DNA of 64,000 nt from the NCBI GenBank assembly GCA_910588005.1, contig CAJUQM010000009.1, positions 7,008 to 71,007 on the forward strand, written 5' to 3'. Each line of letters begins with the position of its first letter. The first letter of the stretch is position 1. The translations under genes were made by a program, and so were the position numbers. Below the pieces are notes generated by a model. The model searched no databases, was not told the DNA's origin, and saw only the letters and a list, made by a program, of their open reading frames with translations. Origin of the DNA: an uncultured Oscillibacter sp. (GTDB lineage: Bacteria > Bacillota > Clostridia > Oscillospirales > Oscillospiraceae). This document shows, one piece after another, positions 16,018 through 24,024 of the stretch.

Positions 16018-17010
16018 ATGGCCTACGACGGAAAAGTTATGCGCCAGGCCCTTCAAAGATTTGAGGAGGACCGCCGGGCGCGGGAGGAGCGGGACCGGGA
16101 GCGGCGGGAGAGTGTTTTCCGGCGCAGCCCGCGCCTGCGGGAGATTGAGATGGAGCTGCGCTCCACCATGGGGCGGCTGGTCACCGCCGCCTTCCGCAGG
16201 GGCGTGGACCCCGCAGGGGAGATCGCCGGCCTGCGGAGGGAGAATCTGCGCCTTCAATGGGAGCGGCAGAGCCTCTTGAACGAGCTGGGCCTGCCGGAGG
16301 ACTGCCTGGAGGAAAAGCCTGCCTGTGCCCTGTGCGGCGACACGGGATATCGGGAGGGCCGGGTCTGCCGCTGCCTGCGGGGTTACTATGCCCGGGAGCA
16401 GCAAAGAGAGTTGAGCCGGATGCTGGATTTGGGAACGCAGAGCTTTGAGACCTTTTCCCTGGATTGGTACTCCGAGGAGCACAACCCCGCCCTGGGGATC
16501 TCCGCCCGGGAGAATATGGACTGGGTATACCGCTCCTGCAAAAAATATGCGGAGAACTTCGGCCCCGGCAGCGGCAGCCTGCTGCTGACAGGAAAGCCGG
16601 GACTTGGAAAGACCTTTCTCTCCGCCGCCATCGCCCGGGAGGTCAGCGGGGAGGGCTGGTCCGTGGTGTACGACACCGCAGCGCATATCTTTGACCGCTT
16701 TGAATCCCGGAAATTTGGCCGGGAGGAGGGGGACGGCGGCGGAGACGTAGAGCGGGTGCTGAACTGCGACCTGCTGATTCTGGATGATTTGGGAACGGAA
16801 CTGACCACCGCCTTTGTCCAGAGCGCCCTGTACCAGATCGTCAATACCCGGCTGATCGAGCGGCGGTCCACCATTCTCAGTACAAACCTGATGCCCAGCG
16901 AATTGGCTCAGCGGTATTCCCCCCAGGCGGCCTCCCGGATTGAGGGGGAGTATCAGCTGCTGCCCTTTGTGGGGGAGGATATCCGGCGGCTGAAAAGGGA
17001 GCGGGAATAA
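16018..17010 (+). CDS. DnaI/DnaC-type helicase-loader AAA+ ATPase
   Basis: The 330-residue protein has an N-terminal helical, helicase-binding part (about 1-95), a Cys cluster CALCGDTGYREGRVCRC (about 102-118) typical of DnaI/IstB-like loaders, and a C-terminal AAA+ ATPase with Walker A GKPGLGKT (about 192-199), Walker B DLLILDDLGTE and sensor-1 STILSTN. It most likely opens or delivers the DnaB-type hexameric helicase together with the DnaD-like protein upstream. ATG at 16018 has GGGAGG. A bidirectional terminator follows immediately. Confidence 0.9.
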   Translation: MAYDGKVMRQALQRFEEDRRAREERDRERRESVFRRSPRLREIEMELRSTMGRLVTAAFRRGVDPAGEIAGLRRENLRLQWERQSLLNELGLPEDCLEEKPACALCGDTGYREGRVCRCLRGYYAREQQRELSRMLDLGTQSFETFSLDWYSEEHNPALGISARENMDWVYRSCKKYAENFGPGSGSLLLTGKPGLGKTFLSAAIAREVSGEGWSVVYDTAAHIFDRFESRKFGREEGDGGGDVERVLNCDLLILDDLGTELTTAFVQSALYQIVNTRLIERRSTILSTNLMPSELAQRYSPQAASRIEGEYQLLPFVGEDIRRLKRERE

Positions 17011-17050
17011 AAAAAGCCCTTTCCCCACGGTGGGGAAAGGGCGTGCTTTT
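17008..17050. terminator. Bidirectional intrinsic terminator
   Basis: Arms 17016-17028 and 17030-17042 form a perfect 13-bp stem (GCCCTTTCCCCAC). An A-run lies on the left and CTTTT on the right, so it can end both the dnaI-like transcript and the minus-strand gene whose stop is at 17062. Confidence 0.85.
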
Positions 17051-17061
17051 CATTTTGAATT

Positions 17062-17496
17062 TTAAGAGAGAACGCCGCTGGAAGAACAGGAGATGGAGAT
17101 GCGCAGGATTCTTTCCACACCGCTGTATTTGAAATAGGCATTACCGGTGGCCGTGTTGCCGGAGCAGCTGGTGGTTCCCCGAGTATATGTGCCCCCATTA
17201 CTTCCGGAACCTGTAATGGCAGCCTCTGTGGCCTTTGCGGTGGAGCCGGAAATATCAAAGGCGGCGGCAAGCGTTGCGGTTCCGATTAAAGAAGATCCTT
17301 GATACACCCTGCTAGTTTTACTTCCGTAAACCATATCGTCAGAGCTTCGTGGGGAGTAGTGGATAACTGTCTCCACCACATAAAAACCGCCGCCCAAGTC
17401 GATGGTTTTTTCTTCAGGTACAACGGCCAAGGCTGATGCAGTAGACAGGGTAAATACAAGAACTATCGCAGATAATAAAGAGAAAACCTTTTTCAT
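17062..17496 (-). CDS. Small exported protein of unknown function
   Basis: The 144 residues begin with a classical signal peptide (MKKVFSLLSAIVLVFTLSTASALA, cut near residue 24). The mature part is Ser/Thr/Gly-rich with predicted beta strands and two cysteines (TTSCSGN and ISISCSSSG) that could form a disulfide. I do not recognise the family. It lies two bases after the stop of the membrane protein gene upstream and follows a PadR regulator, so the three probably form one operon controlled by that regulator. Confidence 0.75.
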   Translation of the reverse strand: MKKVFSLLSAIVLVFTLSTASALAVVPEEKTIDLGGGFYVVETVIHYSPRSSDDMVYGSKTSRVYQGSSLIGTATLAAAFDISGSTAKATEAAITGSGSNGGTYTRGTTSCSGNTATGNAYFKYSGVERILRISISCSSSGVLS

Positions 17497-17498
17497 AT

Positions 17499-17942
17499 CT
17501 ATTCTCCTTTCGGGTTTACGGGGTTCAAAGCTTGACTGGTGAAATAATAGAATTCTTCTTCCGTCATTCCAACAGTAGGCTCTGCTACTATAATTGCATT
17601 TTCATTTAATACACGTATTTGTTCATACTTTAAGTACCAAAAAGCCGAAACAGACACCAGCGTTACAATCAGGATTGCCAAAATGCTCCGGCGGATGGTT
17701 CGGCGTTTTTTACGGGCGGATTCCACACTGGATTCTCCCAGCGCGGAGAGCAGTTCGGCGGCGCAGTCCTCCGGTCTGCCGAAAGCGGCCACAAATTCGG
17801 CGTAGCCCGTCTCCGGAAGCTCCTCCTGAAAACCGTCCGCCAGTTGTCTGAACCGGGCAAAGAGGTAATCCCGGTCGGCTCTGCCGCAGACAAGACCTCG
17901 CTTTACACGCAGAAGATATTGCTCTGCGGCCCTATTTCCCAT
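17499..17942 (-). CDS. Membrane protein with N-terminal HAAS-like domain, PadR partner
   Basis: The 147-residue protein has an N-terminal helical stretch (about 1-65, LFARFRQLADGFQEELPETG) resembling the HAAS/DUF1700 type found fused or adjacent to PadR regulators. A basic KKRRTIRR stop-transfer is followed by one transmembrane helix (about 85-105) and an external C-terminal tail. Its start overlaps the PadR stop by 11 bp, indicating coupling. Family resemblance is by pattern only. Confidence 0.65.
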   Translation of the reverse strand: MGNRAAEQYLLRVKRGLVCGRADRDYLFARFRQLADGFQEELPETGYAEFVAAFGRPEDCAAELLSALGESSVESARKKRRTIRRSILAILIVTLVSVSAFWYLKYEQIRVLNENAIIVAEPTVGMTEEEFYYFTSQALNPVNPKGE

Positions 17943-18303
17943 TGTGCGCTCCCCCCTCTCCCAGTAATAGCGTCACACCATTGGAAAGCCGGTGATAGAG
18001 GGTGGTCAAAGATTGAAGATATTGCCTGCCCTCGCCAGTAATCTGATAATATTGCCGCCTCCTTCCGTCGGGAGCGGCTTTTTTGTAGGCCTCCACAATG
18101 TAGCCGCTTTCAATCAGCCGGTAGAAGAGCATATATGGGGAAACCATGCTCAAAGCATACCCGGACCGCTCCTCCAGGTTTTGGGTGATTTGAACGGCGT
18201 GCATGTCCTCCCGGTCCAACAGGGATAAGACCAGCATCTCCGTAACCGCCCTTTTGAAATTGTCCTCCATTCCCTGCGTGGAGCCTTTTTTTGCCGGCGG
18301 CAT
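17932..18303 (-). CDS. PadR-family transcriptional regulator
   Basis: This 123-residue winged-helix repressor shows the PadR core: AVTEMLVLSLLDREDMHAVQ (helices 1-2), SPYMLFYRLIESGYIVEA (recognition helix and wing) and GRRRQYYQITGEGRQYL. PadR proteins usually repress their own operon and respond to small molecules or cell-envelope stress. ATG 18303 is preceded by GGAGGGG at good distance; an upstream ATG at 18333 is not. A promoter (18338-18367) with AT-rich dyad character lies immediately upstream. Confidence 0.9.
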   Translation of the reverse strand: MPPAKKGSTQGMEDNFKRAVTEMLVLSLLDREDMHAVQITQNLEERSGYALSMVSPYMLFYRLIESGYIVEAYKKAAPDGRRRQYYQITGEGRQYLQSLTTLYHRLSNGVTLLLGEGGAHNGK

Positions 18304-18337
18304 CACACCCCTCCTCCGGTCTCTCGGAGACAAAAAT

Positions 18338-18367
18338 ACTATATAATATTTTTTCGCAGTCTGTCAA
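18338..18367 (-). promoter_or_regulatory. Promoter of the padR operon
   Basis: On the minus strand TTGACA (18367-18362) and TATAGT (18343-18338) are separated by 18 bp. The AT-rich -10 region AATACTATATAATATT is a plausible PadR target. Confidence 0.65.
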
Positions 18368-18469
18368 TATATTTCTGAGAGAAAAAAATATAAATAAGAT
18401 TTTTCTCTTAAAGATAAAAATTAAGAGATGAAAACGGAAAAACTCCCCTCCGATAAAGCCCGCGGAAAT

Positions 18470-18506
18470 AGAAAAGCCGGAGACAGAGCTTCTGCTCTGT
18501 CTCCGG
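18470..18506 (-). terminator. Terminator of the VanW-domain gene
   Basis: A 12-bp perfect stem (18477-18488 with 18495-18506, CCGGAGACAGAG) with a six-base loop lies directly after the stop at 18512. On the minus strand it is followed by CTTTTC. Confidence 0.85.
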
Positions 18507-18511
18507 ACATG

Positions 18512-20287
18512 TCACTCCTCCGGCAAGACGATAATCACCGGGTCTGCGGGGGGATCGTCCACAGGCGGTTCCGGAACGATCCCGGGATCTGACGTCTCCG
18601 GCAGATCGATGATGGGACCGCCGGGAATGGGATTCACCACAGGAGGCACAGATTCTTCCGCCGGTCCCCGGAGGATCACTTTGTTGCGAACCTTATAGTC
18701 GCTGGTGTCCTCATAGGCGCTGGAGATCAGTGTGCCGTCGGCGGCATAGACGTGGCGGAAGGTCTTACCCTTATAGCCGGTGTAGGGAGTGGTTTTAACG
18801 ACCTCCTGCCCCGGCGCCAGGGTGGGATCCTCCTCATAGAGCACCTCGAAGGGCGTGGAGGAGATGGGCGTATAAGTCATTTTGGCGTAAGTTCCATCCA
18901 CATTGGTTCCCAGGAGCCGCACAGTCAGATAGCCCTTTTCGTAGGTGGCGGTAATCTTGATGGGATAGTTGGTGTTGTTGGTGAACTTGTAGTCCGGCCC
19001 GCCCCAGGAAACCGTGGCGTCCATGCCCTTGCCGATATAGGCGGGAACATACCGGTGGGCGTGCCGCTCCGTAATCTCCAGGTTGGCCAGAAGGCAGGCT
19101 AAGTAGAGTGTAGAAGAGGGCTGGCAGACGCCGCCGCCGATCTCGTCCACCGTCTCACCCCGCACATAGGCCGGCGCGGGCTTATAGCCCTTGGCCACGG
19201 TCCGCTGGCCTACGGTTTCGTTATAGGAAAATACATCTCCGCTGTTCAGCACCGTGCCGTCGAAGGCGGCAGAGGCCAGCTTTACGTTGGAAATGCGGGC
19301 CGCCGTGCCGCTGACGTGGGTCTTGGCCTCTCCCAGAACGTCCCGGAACAGCACCGCCTCCAGCTCTTCGGCGGTGACGGCGGGCAGCTGAATGTCCGCG
19401 GAGATCCGCACGGTGGAACCCGGCTCCGCCGCGTCCATAGCGGCCTGGGCGGCGGGCACGTCAAAATCCGCGCCCACTTGCTCGGGGGTGATGGCGTCCG
19501 TCTCGGCGTCGTATCCGGCGTTTTTCACCTCGCCGGAGACCTGGTCGTGAATCTCTTGAGCGGTGAGGATTTTTGCGGGGGAGAGGGTCTCGCAGGGGTA
19601 GACAATGGTGAGGCGGCCGATCCACGTCAGGCCGTCCAGGGTGTGCCCCAGATCCTCCGCGTCTACAGAGCGCCCGTCCATGGCGGTACGCACCAGGAGA
19701 GCGCCCTCCTCCACGTCAAATTCGGTGTCCAGCGCGGGCCAGGACAGTTCTCCGGCCACGCGTTCCGCCGCCTCTGCCGTCTTGGCACTGTCCAGCTGGA
19801 TGTGGCTTGTGCCGCCGTAGTAGGTATTTTCCGTGTTGGAGAGATAGCGCCATCCGGCAGTGAGGAAAGAGCCGGATTTTACAGACGCTCCGGCCTCTGC
19901 CACCAGGGCGGGAACATCCACTTCCGCCCCCAGTTCGCTGAGGGGAATGGAGGCGTCCGGGCTGCCGGTCTCATTCGGGGCCGCCTCAGCCTCTTCCCCG
20001 TCATGAGTCTCGTAGAGGCAGATGCCAACCGCCAGGTCCGGCAGAGCGGCCTCCACCTTTTGGACGGCCTCTTCCTGTGTCAGCCCGCCGATATTCTGCT
20101 CCAGCACATAGGTGTTTTTCCAAATGGCGGCGCTGTTCTGCGCGTATGCGCACAGGCCCAGATAGGCCCCGCCCGCGATGGCCGCCGTCAGTCCCAAGGC
20201 GAGCAGCAGCGGCCCGCCCATGCCGCCGCCCTTCTTCAGCCGGGTTCCCCCGGCCCGTTTTTCCACGGCTTCGTTGAGCTGTTCCAT
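18512..20287 (-). CDS. VanW-domain membrane-anchored cell-wall protein (YoaR-like)
   Basis: The 591-residue protein has a cytoplasmic basic N-terminus, one transmembrane segment (about 23-47, PLLLALGLTAAIAGGAYLGL), two extracellular peptidoglycan-binding-like (PF12229) repeats (about 60-310), then a VanW domain with the diagnostic GDVFSYNETVGQRTVAKGY and GGGVCQPSSTLYLACLLANL. A G5-like stretch and a Pro-rich tail (about 545-591) follow. VanW occurs in some vancomycin-resistance clusters but its biochemical role is unknown. The longest reading begins at GTG 20335; ATG 20287 is preferred because AGGAGGGG precedes it by nine bases. Confidence 0.88.
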   Translation of the reverse strand: MEQLNEAVEKRAGGTRLKKGGGMGGPLLLALGLTAAIAGGAYLGLCAYAQNSAAIWKNTYVLEQNIGGLTQEEAVQKVEAALPDLAVGICLYETHDGEEAEAAPNETGSPDASIPLSELGAEVDVPALVAEAGASVKSGSFLTAGWRYLSNTENTYYGGTSHIQLDSAKTAEAAERVAGELSWPALDTEFDVEEGALLVRTAMDGRSVDAEDLGHTLDGLTWIGRLTIVYPCETLSPAKILTAQEIHDQVSGEVKNAGYDAETDAITPEQVGADFDVPAAQAAMDAAEPGSTVRISADIQLPAVTAEELEAVLFRDVLGEAKTHVSGTAARISNVKLASAAFDGTVLNSGDVFSYNETVGQRTVAKGYKPAPAYVRGETVDEIGGGVCQPSSTLYLACLLANLEITERHAHRYVPAYIGKGMDATVSWGGPDYKFTNNTNYPIKITATYEKGYLTVRLLGTNVDGTYAKMTYTPISSTPFEVLYEEDPTLAPGQEVVKTTPYTGYKGKTFRHVYAADGTLISSAYEDTSDYKVRNKVILRGPAEESVPPVVNPIPGGPIIDLPETSDPGIVPEPPVDDPPADPVIIVLPEE

Positions 20288-20466
20288 TTTTTGAAGCCCC
20301 TCCTGTCGCTGTGTTTCCATTTCAAAAGACCGCACACAACCGGTCCTTCTCTGCCATGATGTATTTTAACACATTTGCGCCGGAAAAATGGTTACAATCC
20401 AGTAACAATGAAAAAGGAGAGGCGTTGGCATCAAGGGACAAATCGGGGAAATACTAAAAAACAGCC

Positions 20467-21279
20467 CTATGCGCCTTTTTCCGGCGGCTGCCGCCGCTTG
20501 GGAATGCGGATTGTCAAAAGGATCTCGTCGTCAGTCTCCTCCCGGCCGCAGCCGGCGTCAATTCCCGCGTCCCGGATCAGGCGCAGTCCGCGGTCCACGC
20601 TGTTGAGAAACAGGCGCACGTCTTTGATGATAAAGGACCGCCGCCCCGCCGGAGGCGTGGATTGGAGCGCCGTGAGCCGCTGCTCCACATACTGCTCCGC
20701 CTGGGCCACATTCAGCTGCTTTTCCGCTATGTGCCGGGCGGCCAGGAGCCGCTCACTCTCCTCTTCCAGCCGCAGCAGGCACCGGGCATGGCGCTCTGCC
20801 AGCCCGGCGGAGATCAAAATCTCCCGGCAGCCGGAGGAGAGCCGCAGTAGCCGCAGCTTATTGGCGATGGCGGAGGGCGACCGTCCCAGCTGGGCGGCGG
20901 CCTCCTCCTGGGTGGCGCCGGACTCCTTGATGTACGCCGAGATGGCGGCGGCCTCTTCAAAATAATGCAGATCCTCCCGCTGCAGATTCTCCACCAGGGC
21001 CAGCAGGGCGGATTCCCGGCTGTCTACCTCCGCCTCGATACAGGGCACCGTCTCCAAACCCGCCAGCCGCGCCGCCCGGAGCCGCCGCTCTCCGGACACC
21101 AGCTCCCAGGCGTTTCCCCGCCGCCGCACGGTGAGAGGCTGGAGAATCCCGTGCCGCCGGATGGAGGACGCCAGCTCCCGTAGACCCGTCTCATCAAAAA
21201 AGCGCCGGGGCTGGGCGGGGTTGGGGCGGATGTCCGCCGCCGGCAGCCGCAGAACCTGCCGGCCCGCTCTGTGCTCCAT
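20467..21279 (-). CDS. ParB/Noc-like DNA-binding CTPase (paralogue of parB)
   Basis: This 270-residue protein repeats the ParB architecture: a ParB/Srx domain (LPAADIRPNPAQPRRFFDET, about 12-31), the CTP-binding motif GERRLR at 63-68, a helix-turn-helix (about 120-160, ATQEEAAAQLGRSPSAIANK) and a C-terminal domain unlike that of parB. In Firmicutes the second chromosomal ParB is usually the nucleoid-occlusion factor Noc. Noc carries an N-terminal amphipathic membrane helix that I do not see here, so the Noc assignment is tentative. ATG 21279 follows AAAGGAGG. It lies 17 kb from parB-soj, downstream of prmA and beyond a terminator. Confidence 0.82.
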   Translation of the reverse strand: MEHRAGRQVLRLPAADIRPNPAQPRRFFDETGLRELASSIRRHGILQPLTVRRRGNAWELVSGERRLRAARLAGLETVPCIEAEVDSRESALLALVENLQREDLHYFEEAAAISAYIKESGATQEEAAAQLGRSPSAIANKLRLLRLSSGCREILISAGLAERHARCLLRLEEESERLLAARHIAEKQLNVAQAEQYVEQRLTALQSTPPAGRRSFIIKDVRLFLNSVDRGLRLIRDAGIDAGCGREETDDEILLTIRIPKRRQPPEKGA

Positions 21280-21363
21280 AAAATCGCCTCCTTTGTGCAA
21301 TTCCTGTTTCCATATTCTACATATTGTGGAGAGAGAAGTCGGATGGAATCTGTCGAAGGGTTG

Positions 21364-21406
21364 GAAAAAGACCAAAAAGACCGCCGCCCCGGATTTGGGG
21401 CGGCGG
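21364..21406 (-). terminator. Terminator of prmA
   Basis: A perfect 10-bp GC stem (21381-21390 with 21397-21406) with a six-base loop is followed on the minus strand by TCTTTTTGGTCTTTTT. It separates prmA from the parB paralogue. Confidence 0.88.
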
Positions 21407-21469
21407 AGATGGGACCGATTTTACCGGCGGTTTCCCGCAGGATCAAGGGGGCGGGAACAGGGAGAGATG

Positions 21470-22432
21470 TCAGCGGCAGACGTAAGCGTACCAGCCCTTC
21501 CGCTCCTGGGTTTCCAGAAGCTCCAGTCCGGCCCCGCGCAGGCGCTCCGCCACCTCCGCCGCCCGGCCGTCGATGATGCCGGAGCAGATGAAGACGCCGC
21601 CCGCCTTTAAAAAGCCCCGCACCAGAGGCGCCAAGGCGATGATCACGTCCGCCACAATATTGGCCAGCACCACATCATATCCGCCGCCAAGGGCGGCCCG
21701 CAGGTCCTCGTCCGACAATACGTCTCCCACCTGGACGGTGTAGGTGTCTCTTCCGATGCCGTTGAGGGCGGCGTTTTCATAGGCGACGTCCAGGCACATG
21801 GGGTCGATGTCCACGGCCCGGGCGGCGGCGGCCCCCAATTTCAGGGCGGCAATGGACAGAATTCCGCTGCCGCAGCCCAGGTCCAGCACCCGCTCGCCGC
21901 CGCGGACCGTTTTTTCCAGGGCGGCGAGACACAGACGGGTAGTGGCGTGATCCCCGGTGCCAAAGGTCAGCCCCGGGTCGAGGTAGAGGGGAACGCGGTC
22001 TCCGGGGTCCGCCTGCTCCCACTTGGGGATCACCAGCAGCCGCTCCCCAATTTCGATGGGCTTATAATACTGCTTCCAATTGTTCTCCCAATCCTCGTCC
22101 GCCAGGTTGTTCAGGGACATGATGAGGCTGCCGCAGTCCTGCCGCGTCCCCCGCAGCGCCTCCAGGGCGATCCGGACCTCTCCCAGCTTGGCAAAGCCCG
22201 CCTCGTCCGCCTGGAGATAGAAGGTGACCCGGGACAGGCCCTCCATGCGGCGCTCCAGGTCCTCGTCCACATAATCCCAGTACTGGCGGTTGTCCTCCAA
22301 AAATTCCCGAAACTCCGTTTCGTCGTCGATCACCACGCCGTCCACGTCCAGGGAGGACAGCATGGCCTCCACCGCTTCCAGTCCGGCGTGGTTTGTGTCA
22401 ATGTGTATTTCCAGCCAATTCAAGATCAGCAC
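21470..22432 (-). CDS. prmA: Ribosomal protein L11 methyltransferase
   Basis: PrmA trimethylates several amino groups of ribosomal protein L11 using S-adenosylmethionine. An N-terminal substrate-recognition domain (about 1-110) precedes the class I methyltransferase fold. The family signature DPGLTFGTGDHATT lies at about 152-165 and the SAM-binding LDLGCGSGIL at about 183-192, with DVVLANIVADVI as motif IV. The GTG start at 22432 gives 320 residues; a TTG nine bases downstream is an alternative start with a slightly better ribosome-binding site. It follows the DegV gene. Confidence 0.93.
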   Translation of the reverse strand: MLILNWLEIHIDTNHAGLEAVEAMLSSLDVDGVVIDDETEFREFLEDNRQYWDYVDEDLERRMEGLSRVTFYLQADEAGFAKLGEVRIALEALRGTRQDCGSLIMSLNNLADEDWENNWKQYYKPIEIGERLLVIPKWEQADPGDRVPLYLDPGLTFGTGDHATTRLCLAALEKTVRGGERVLDLGCGSGILSIAALKLGAAAARAVDIDPMCLDVAYENAALNGIGRDTYTVQVGDVLSDEDLRAALGGGYDVVLANIVADVIIALAPLVRGFLKAGGVFICSGIIDGRAAEVAERLRGAGLELLETQERKGWYAYVCR

Positions 22433-22491
22433 CCCGCTTCAAACAATAGATTGCGCGGCGGCGGTCCACCGCCTGCCTGCGTCCGGCGCCG

Positions 22492-23373
22492 TTACCGGGG
22501 AGAGCCGGTGAAGAACAGCGCCACGGTTCCCGGCCCGGAGTGGCTGCCGATCACCGGACCCACGTAATTGATATGGATGTCCCTTGTCCCAAAGCGGCGG
22601 CGGATCTCCTCCGCCACAAATTCCGCGTCGGCAAGGCAGTCCCCGTGGGAGATGAACACCGTCTGCCTCTCCGGCTCCGGAGCGGTCTTTTCCATCTCGT
22701 TCACCAGGGCCAGCAGAGAGGCCCTCCGGCCCCGGGTCTTGCCCACGGGGGTGAGGCGGCCGCCGTCGTCCACATGCATCACGGGCTTGATGGAGAGCAT
22801 GGTGCCGAACAGCGCCGTGGCGGCGCTGATCCGCCCGCCCCGCTTCAAGTGGTTCAGGTCGTCCACGGTAAACCAGTGGCAGATCCGGCCCTTGACCGCC
22901 TCGGCAAAGTCCCGGACCTCCGCCAGGGACCTGCCCTTTTTCCGCTCCTGGGCGCACAGCCACACCAAAAGCCCCTGCCCCAGGGAGGCGCAGAGGGAGT
23001 CCACCACGCAGATCTCCGCCTCCGGGAATTCCGTCCGCAGCTCCTCCGCGGCGATGGAGGCGGACTGGTAGGTGGCGGAGAGGGCGGAGGAGAAGCTGAC
23101 GCACAGGAGATCCCTGCCGGAGGAGAGGATCTTCCGCATCTCCGTCTCAAAGTCCCCCACGCTGACGGCGGCGGTGGTGGCGTTCTCACCGCCGCGCACC
23201 CGGCTGTAAAATTCCGGGAAGCCGATGTCCCGTCCGTCCAGCCAGTTGCGGTACACCGCGCCGCCCATGTGCAGGCTCAGGGGGAGGACCGACAGCTCCA
23301 GCTCCGCCGCCATGGCGGCGGAGAGATCGCAGCAGCTGTCCGTCATGATAACAAACTCACGCATTCTGTTCAC
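22492..23373 (-). CDS. DegV-family fatty-acid-binding protein (FakB-like)
   Basis: DegV/FakB proteins bind a fatty acid and present it to the FakA kinase for acyl-phosphate formation. The 293 residues show the family start FVIMTDSCCDLSAAMA, the TTAAVSVGDFE segment with the lipid-contact Thr/Ser, FSSALSATYQSA, and the C-terminal domain with GRISAATALFGTMLSIKPV and a TRGRRASL basic loop. HGDCLADAEFVAEEI fits the fold's end. No fakA is in the window. It overlaps the DUF1836 gene upstream by 17 bp, suggesting co-expression. Confidence 0.92.
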   Translation of the reverse strand: MNRMREFVIMTDSCCDLSAAMAAELELSVLPLSLHMGGAVYRNWLDGRDIGFPEFYSRVRGGENATTAAVSVGDFETEMRKILSSGRDLLCVSFSSALSATYQSASIAAEELRTEFPEAEICVVDSLCASLGQGLLVWLCAQERKKGRSLAEVRDFAEAVKGRICHWFTVDDLNHLKRGGRISAATALFGTMLSIKPVMHVDDGGRLTPVGKTRGRRASLLALVNEMEKTAPEPERQTVFISHGDCLADAEFVAEEIRRRFGTRDIHINYVGPVIGSHSGPGTVALFFTGSPR

Positions 23374-23929
23374 GCTCCTTCTTAGGCTTTTTCGCGTGGG
23401 GAACAGCCTCCGCCGGATGATCCTGCCGCTGCCGCAGCATGGTCACATAGCGGCTGCTGGCCACCCCGGCGGCATAGCTCAAAAGGGCGAAGTGGATGGC
23501 GGCGTCAGCCAGGTCCTCATCGCCGCCGCTGCGGCTCTCCATCTCGCCGGCGGTGAGGTTCAGCGCCTTGTCCAAACTCTCGCAGAAGGCGGCGTAGCCG
23601 TCTTGAACGGGACGGTCGCCCTGCAGCTCCTCCCGGATTAGCAGATCCATGTCCCGGGTGGACATGACCCGCTTTAAAACGCAGATGACCGTGAGGTACG
23701 CCAGGTGCTCCCGTCCGTATTTCTTGCCCTCCGCCCGGGGTACCAGGCCGCTTTTGGTGTAATTGTTCACCATGGCGGCGGTGAGTCCGTCGTCCTCGTC
23801 AAAGCGGATCACCTGCCGGTCCATGTAGCTGAGCACCTGGTCCATATACAGGGAGAAGTCCGGCAGCTGGTCCCACTCCACGGGGCGCTGGGTCCGCAGC
23901 CGCTTTTGCAGAGAGGGTAAATCACACAT
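23357..23929 (-). CDS. DUF1836 domain protein (putative MerR-like regulator)
   Basis: The protein contains a helical DNA-binding-like domain (about 35-110): LTAAMVNNYTKSGLVPRAEGKKYGREHLAYLTVICVLKRVMS. The NYTKSGLV...YGREH pattern resembles MerR-type recognition helices and is the DUF1836 signature. A variable helical C-terminus and a Lys-rich tail follow. ATG 23929 (190 residues) is chosen because AAGGAG lies upstream; a further in-frame start at 23983 has no such signal. The target is unknown. It precedes degV in the same direction. Confidence 0.75.
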   Translation of the reverse strand: MCDLPSLQKRLRTQRPVEWDQLPDFSLYMDQVLSYMDRQVIRFDEDDGLTAAMVNNYTKSGLVPRAEGKKYGREHLAYLTVICVLKRVMSTRDMDLLIREELQGDRPVQDGYAAFCESLDKALNLTAGEMESRSGGDEDLADAAIHFALLSYAAGVASSRYVTMLRQRQDHPAEAVPHAKKPKKEREQNA

Positions 23930-24024
23930 AGTACAGTACTCCTTCTTGTCGTATTGTTCATCCTTTGTGAAGTATTGTACCACCGCAATGTGGTTTTGTA
24001 AACTGCGTTTAGAAGATATTAAGA

